Origin: Oegoconia quadripuncta
Lineage: Eukaryota; Arthropoda; Insecta; Lepidoptera; Autostichidae
Length of the DNA stretch: 64,000 nucleotides
Direction of reading: 5' to 3'
Assembly: GCA_949316235.1 (NCBI GenBank)
Contig: OX438744.1
Coordinates: 1,488,001 to 1,552,000 of the forward strand
Positions within the stretch are counted from its first letter, which is position 1. Every line of letters starts with the position of its first letter. The notes beneath the pieces were generated by a model, which was given only the letters and a program-made list of their open reading frames with translations, was not told where the DNA came from and made no database searches. Of the stretch, positions 62,001 to 64,000 are shown one piece after another. The position numbers and the translations under genes are program-made.

Positions 62001-64000
62001 TTCGTAGCAGTCCGTCCGTGCGCCATCTTTGCATGGATGGACGCCGAAGTGTGTTATTGATATGAACACGCACACAGTTATACCGCAAATGTTTATGTGA
62101 TATCATTTGGCATCAATATGTATCATAATGATATTTTAACTTCATATCAACGTCTTGCTTCTCAACTGCTCAGGCATAACCTCGTCTCACAAGTGAGTCG
62201 AAGTTTATTATCGTGTATTTTTTTCTTTAGATTGCTGAACGGATCTTCGGTGGGTTCCAAGCAGCTGCAGACTTACCAGCCATCGACATCATGAGAGGAC
62301 GAGACCTTGGTCTCCCTTCATACAACGAGTATAGGAAAATATGTGGGCTGCCGGTCGCATACAAGTTTGAGGACCTTGAAGACACTATATATCCTGATGT
62401 AAGAGAAGGTGTTGCAGAGTGAATGGGAGAAAGTGCATAAAAGGACTGGTATATTCTTAGTCGAAGAATCTGGCTTACGAATGTTTTTCTCCATAGATAT
62501 AAATTGTATATTTCATAAATTATCTGGTGACGTCACATATATACCGGTTCTGAGTTCTGGGGTGTTTTACGAATTTGAAGTGTCAGAATTTCCCCTTCAC
62601 CAATTCGTTATAAAGTACTTTTATTGATATACTTAATATTATTAAAGTCGTGATTTCTTTTCACATAGCAGAATAAACTTTTTGCTCAGTTGGTAGAGAT
62701 GTGGCCTTGGTAGGGCGTGAACCACGTTCCTTAGCCAATTTTACTGTATACTATTCAGCCATTTTCGCCTTATTCTGGATAATCAAGACATAATAATCAA
62801 AAATTTTGAAATAGCTACAATAGCTTAAACATCATGTAAATAGCATATTATCAAATCAAATCAAATATTTTAGTAAGTCTTACTTTATGTTAGTATAAAA
62901 TTAGTCATATAACAATAATGTCAAATGTCAACTTCTAAGCTACTAAAAGCGCTGTCCAGTGGCTAGCAATAGGACACTCCTGTTTGCCTCCCACCACCCT
63001 CAGGATATTGTTAGTGCTGCCGCACACTCTACTCATCAACGAGACCACTTTCTTACGCATAATCGCTTGGAATCCGTCGGTGCGGGCCTCGGGGAACATG
63101 CCATAAGCGCGGCAGCCCCAACAATAGCCTGAAAGCGTTATTGTACTGGACTCGCAAGGCGGCGTAAGTCTTCTGCGTATATCTCACCCATAGACTGCTC
63201 GTGCAGAATGATTGACAGAACGCCTTGAAAAGGGTAATTTTAACTTGGTCTGTACATCGAGCAAATCTACGTGCGTACGTACTATCTATATTATATCTCA
63301 TTTCTAAAATCACAGTTACTTTCAAATTTATCATGCACGCAAATATTACATTATTTACAAAAAAAAAAAAATGTAATATATCAACCATCTGGTATCCACA
63401 ACACAAGCCTATTGTTGCTTACTATGGAACTAGATGGCGCAATGTGTATGTCTAAGAATATTTATTTATTGTTATCGAATTTCTTATGCCATTTTAACAG
63501 AAAGTGAAGCAAATGCGTCGTATATACGATGAGGTGGGCGACATAGAGCTGATGCCAGCTATATACAGTGAGAGAATAATGCGAGACGCGTATGTGGGCC
63601 CAACGCTCTTCTGCATCATGGCAACCAACCTCGTGCAATGGCGGAAGTCGGATAGATTCTTCTTTGAGCACGGAGATATTCCCGCTGCATTGACTTTACG
63701 TAAGATTGGTTCCAACTACTAATTAGCAGGTTATGGCTGGATCAACAGCCTACAGAAGTCAAATACTGGATATACACCTCTCCCATGGCGCTTTTGATCG
63801 TCACGCGCTGGAGTGACTTTACCAATGAGGATGACTTGCTGCCTGTCGAAGATCGAACCCGCGACCGCCGAATCGTAAACCCAATGTTGTTTACATTGAG
63901 CCACGGAGGCGGTTAGCGGAGCCTCTCCCCACCTTTTCACATAAGCCCTTATATTTTCAGCTCAGCTACACGAAGTACGAAAGAGCAGCGTCGCGAGATT
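49908..64000 (+). CDS. haem-peroxidase-family gene (catalytically degenerate), 9 exons, partial
   Basis: This is a member of the animal haem-peroxidase (peroxidasin/chorion-peroxidase-like) family, normally secreted or vesicular enzymes using H2O2. Nine exons join with GT/AG sites and compatible phases into one open reading. Family landmarks in order are LPSARL, the [11 protein letters not shown] segment, [59 protein letters not shown] and [12 protein letters not shown]. Against the classical active site (myeloperoxidase numbering), Gln91, Asp94, His95, Arg239 and Glu242 are not conserved. The proximal His336 and Arg333, and the calcium ligands Asp96, Thr168, Asp172 and Ser174, are kept. I infer a folded pseudo-peroxidase with a non-classical role. 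The N-terminal exons (signal peptide, first conserved segment) were not found and the last exon(s) lie beyond the window. Introns hold many transposons. Confidence 0.85.
50165..50735 (-). mobile_element. LINE-D 3' portion in intron 1
   Basis: It runs from 'taagctactgcttattcaaa' through the decayed RT tail to 'tactaatctagcagtattta', the same extent as 3298-4030 with deletions around 50510-50560. Confidence 0.8.
51090..51425 (-). mobile_element. SINE-B, full length, in intron 1
   Basis: The minus-strand head 'ccgtctccgtagctcaatgt', box B region 'gggtttgatccccagcgggg' and tail 'accaaccagttgttcataaa' are present. It is antisense to the host gene. Confidence 0.85.
52150..52350 (-). mobile_element. 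LINE C-terminal zinc-knuckle remnant
   Basis: Allowing a frameshift, the minus strand reads [16 protein letters not shown], then a Cys/His-rich tail ([14 protein letters not shown]) and [13 protein letters not shown]. This is the pattern at the end of some insect LINE polyproteins. It is decayed. Confidence 0.6.
52395..52488. repeat. 16-bp inverted repeat in intron 1
   Basis: TAGGGACACAATGTAT (52395-52410) and ATACATTGTGTCCCTA (52473-52488) are perfectly complementary and bracket 62 bp. It is probably a short foldback element, 95 bp upstream of exon 2. Confidence 0.8.
52584..52774 (+). CDS. peroxidase-like exon 2
   Basis: With the base carried from exon 1 it reads [20 protein letters not shown], then [20 protein letters not shown], then [15 protein letters not shown] and VPRTLPAER. 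Cys-Cys and Pro-Val-Pro-x-Asp-Asp-Pro match the family segment following the distal site. The acceptor is 'gcttgttatag', the donor GTAAGT at 52775. The length of 191 nt restores frame from phase 1 to phase 0. Confidence 0.9.
53691..53740. repeat. (GAATA)10 microsatellite
   Basis: Ten exact GAATA units are followed by 'catttattcg'. On the minus strand this reads as an AATAAATG signal followed by (TATTC)n, so it is probably the 3' tail of an antisense LINE, possibly the one ending at 54350. Confidence 0.9.
54350..56597 (-). mobile_element. Jockey-superfamily LINE, endonuclease end plus RT, one frameshift
   Basis: Two overlapping minus-strand frames encode one decayed ORF2. The first (56597-55860, 245 codons) starts in the last part of the endonuclease ([13 protein letters not shown]) and runs through the linker ([34 protein letters not shown]). 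The second (55903-54350, 517 codons) is the reverse transcriptase. It contains [18 protein letters not shown] (residues 70-87), [11 protein letters not shown] (141-151), [13 protein letters not shown] (202-214), the catalytic YADD (233-236) and the C-terminal [20 protein letters not shown]. Only a small indel near 55870 breaks continuity. The 5' end (ORF1 and most of the endonuclease) is missing. It is antisense in intron 2 of the peroxidase-like gene. Confidence 0.9.
56852..57044 (+). CDS. peroxidase-like exon 3
   Basis: It reads [20 protein letters not shown], then [20 protein letters not shown], then [20 protein letters not shown] and CYEF. The [11 protein letters not shown] loop keeps Thr, Asp and Ser of the family calcium site. 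The acceptor is 'tctcctccag', the donor GTAAGA at 57045. It enters phase 0 and leaves phase 1 (193 nt). Confidence 0.9.
57105..57365 (-). mobile_element. SINE-B in intron 3
   Basis: The tail text 'cttaacatcagg'-type is inverted at 57120-57160, with 'taagatggtggtagctagcc' and 'accccgctggggattgaacg'. The head is truncated near 57365. Confidence 0.8.
57366..57690 (-). mobile_element. RTE-like LINE C-terminal remnant
   Basis: The minus-strand text gives [20 protein letters not shown], then [19 protein letters not shown]. With frameshifts, upstream [10 protein letters not shown] matches the + remnant at 18160-18790. TRWTDD and QQWT are the usual end of insect RTE-type RT proteins. Confidence 0.75.
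57979..58179 (+). CDS. peroxidase-like exon 4
   Basis: It reads [20 protein letters not shown], then [20 protein letters not shown], then [20 protein letters not shown] and ELIGEIL. REHNRLA and the WxxxxLFxxAR helix are strong family marks. The catalytic Arg239 position, normally just after GD(S/T), is Tyr, and no Arg occurs before REHNR. The haem-linking Glu242 is not conserved. The acceptor is 'ttttcattccag', the donor GTAAAA at 58180. Phase 1 to phase 1. Confidence 0.92.
58180..59003. other. intron 4 contents
   Basis: It holds one near-full-length minus-strand SINE-A (58440-58705). The remainder is anonymous. Confidence 0.7.
58440..58705 (-). mobile_element. SINE-A in intron 4
   Basis: The tail 'cacagcgccatctagttcca', box B as 'GGGACTCGAACCCGCGACC' and the head ending 'accactacacgaaacaggtc' are read inverted. 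Confidence 0.85.
59004..59148 (+). CDS. peroxidase-like exon 5 (proximal His)
   Basis: It reads [20 protein letters not shown], then [20 protein letters not shown] and [15 protein letters not shown] aligns with the family FRFGHxL segment, so the proximal haem-ligand His and the Arg three residues before it are kept. The acceptor is 'tatcttctcag', the donor GTAAGT at 59149. Phase 1 to phase 2. A MITE-R begins 32 bp after the donor. Confidence 0.9.
59181..60045 (-). mobile_element. MITE-R, copy 2 (865 bp, 268-bp TIRs)
   Basis: It has the same length and ends as 24057-24921 but opposite orientation, judged from the central transposase remnant. The arms are 59181-59448 and 59778-60045. TA flanks both ends. 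Within intron 5 its arms would pair into a long hairpin in the pre-mRNA. Confidence 0.9.
59527..59730 (-). pseudogene. transposase C-terminal fragment, copy 2
   Basis: It encodes the same residues as 24372-24575 (DFFFWGYVK to GSHFEHLIN) on the minus strand, with no disabling change relative to copy 1. Only the C-terminal end of a Tc1/mariner-type transposase remains. Confidence 0.75.
60100..60660. other. unassigned intronic stretch
   Basis: It is more G+C-rich than its surroundings ('ctggtggcgctggtatcgcc'). The frames here (+ 60266-60490; - 60535-60320) share no motif with peroxidases or known TE proteins. Confidence 0.3.
60780..61088 (-). mobile_element. SINE-J, near full length, in intron 5
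   Basis: The 3' part 'agcctgtaaacatcccactg' and the head with box B 'GGTTCGATTCC' and box A 'GGCTCAGTGGTTAAG' are read inverted, ending 'gccaccgccga' at 61090. Confidence 0.85.
61258..61480 (-). mobile_element. SINE-B 3' half in intron 5
   Basis: The tail 'aagtatcaacccgttgtgca' (inverted at 61262-61285) to 'agataagatggtggtagcct' is present. The head is missing, as expected of a 5'-truncated insertion. Confidence 0.8.
61495..61675 (+). mobile_element. LINE 3'-end fragment
   Basis: 'tgagtttctcgttagctcgt', 'gtgacgttcataagtgcata' and 'tgcctacatgaataagacct' resemble the 3' end of LINE-D-type elements. It is non-coding and sits 125 bp before exon 6. Confidence 0.5.
61800..61956 (+). CDS. peroxidase-like exon 6
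   Basis: With the two bases from exon 5 it reads [20 protein letters not shown], then [20 protein letters not shown], then [13 protein letters not shown]. This is the variable loop between the proximal His and the next helices; QPA..(L/V)DD is the family pattern. The acceptor is 'attaattccag', the donor GTAAGA at 61957. Phase 2 to phase 0. Confidence 0.87.
62231..62398 (+). CDS. peroxidase-like exon 7
   Basis: It reads [20 protein letters not shown], then [20 protein letters not shown], then [16 protein letters not shown]. RGRDxGLPxYNxxRxxCGL is the most diagnostic family segment. The Asn that normally contacts the proximal His (Asn421 in myeloperoxidase) aligns with Asp, and the usual His of RGRDHG is Leu. 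The acceptor is 'tttttctttag', the donor GTAAGA at 62399. Phase 0 to phase 0. The 274-bp intron 6 before it is anonymous. Confidence 0.93.
62399..63500. other. intron 7 contents
   Basis: 62399-62849 is anonymous, apart from a weak tRNA-like box A ('gctcagttggtagag') near 62682. A minus-strand LINE remnant (62850-63255) and a + SINE-A tail (63368-63475) follow. Confidence 0.65.
62850..63255 (-). mobile_element. LINE remnant related to 35955-36945
   Basis: The minus-strand frame reads [20 protein letters not shown], then [20 protein letters not shown], then [16 protein letters not shown], colinear with the + strand LINE at 36430-36600. The tail at 62850-62866 is (AAATC)n inverted. Confidence 0.85.
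63501..63699 (+). CDS. peroxidase-like exon 8
   Basis: It reads [20 protein letters not shown], then [20 protein letters not shown], then [20 protein letters not shown] and PAALTL. The segment from [12 protein letters not shown] to [12 protein letters not shown] and SDRFFFE is the conserved C-terminal helical part of the domain. The acceptor is 'ccattttaacag', the donor GTAAGA at 63700. Phase 0 to phase 1. Confidence 0.93.
63700..63960. other. intron 8 with a SINE-B head
   Basis: 63845-63915 is the inverted 5' head of SINE-B ('cgaacccgcgaccgccgaat' to 'gagccacggaggcggtta') without its tail, 45 bp before exon 9. The rest is anonymous. Confidence 0.8.
63961..64000 (+). CDS. peroxidase-like exon 9 (runs off the window)
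   Basis: After the acceptor 'ttatattttcag' the frame reads [13 protein letters not shown], matching the family segment (F)xPxQLxEIRKxSLAR near the end of the domain. It continues past position 64000, so the stop codon is not seen. Confidence 0.85.

Overview
This window looks like nuclear DNA from an insect, most likely a moth or butterfly. That is inferred from three things: AT-rich DNA, three abundant tRNA-headed SINE families of lepidopteran type, and many 5'-truncated non-LTR (Jockey/CR1-like and RTE-like) fragments. I see no bacterial operon, no true tRNA or rRNA gene and no CRISPR array.

One host gene is supported. A multi-exon animal haem-peroxidase-family gene lies on the + strand from about 49908 to the right edge (64000). 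Nine exons could be joined by eye: 49908-50072, 52584-52774, 56852-57044, 57979-58179, 59004-59148, 61800-61956, 62231-62398, 63501-63699 and 63961 onward. All visible splice sites are GT/AG and all phases match, giving an uninterrupted reading of roughly 485 residues. The 5' exons were not found and the 3' end lies outside. The family fold is clear ([45 protein letters not shown]). However, the distal haem-pocket residues (Gln, Asp, His) and the catalytic Arg and Glu are missing, while the calcium-site residues and the proximal His remain. It therefore reads as an intact pseudo-peroxidase.

The other 50 kb, and most of the introns, are layered transposon debris. Family names used here: SINE-A (tRNA head, tail near 'aactagatggcgctgtgtgtatg'), SINE-A2 (a relative), SINE-B (head 'cgcctccgtggctcaatg', about 330 bp), SINE-J (head 'gtggcttagcggttag', end 'gggctgatgatga'), LINE-D, LINE-E and LINE-F (three Jockey-like 3' ends), retroelement C (about 380-395 bp, poly(A), E2F-like 5' end), MITE-G (TA target, CAGGGTGAA ends), repeat H (always next to G), MITE-I (hairpin, ends near AATGGTGTCGATTCGG) and MITE-R (865 bp with 268-bp inverted repeats and a Tc1/mariner-type transposase tail).

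Layout. 1-9.5 kb: LINE-D, SINE and retroelement C copies and anonymous DNA. 9.5-18 kb: tandem repeats (185/25 bp, 73 bp, 74 bp), a Harbinger-type MITE and SINEs. 18-28 kb: three copies of C, MITE-G, MITE-R and LINE ends. 28-37 kb: a 39-bp minisatellite, an LTR/primer-binding-site remnant, the nested G/H/SINE/LINE cluster and a reverse-transcriptase remnant. 37-49.9 kb: SINEs, LINE tails and MITE-I. 49.9-64 kb: the peroxidase-like gene, with a 2.2-kb antisense LINE in intron 2 and an 865-bp MITE-R in intron 5.
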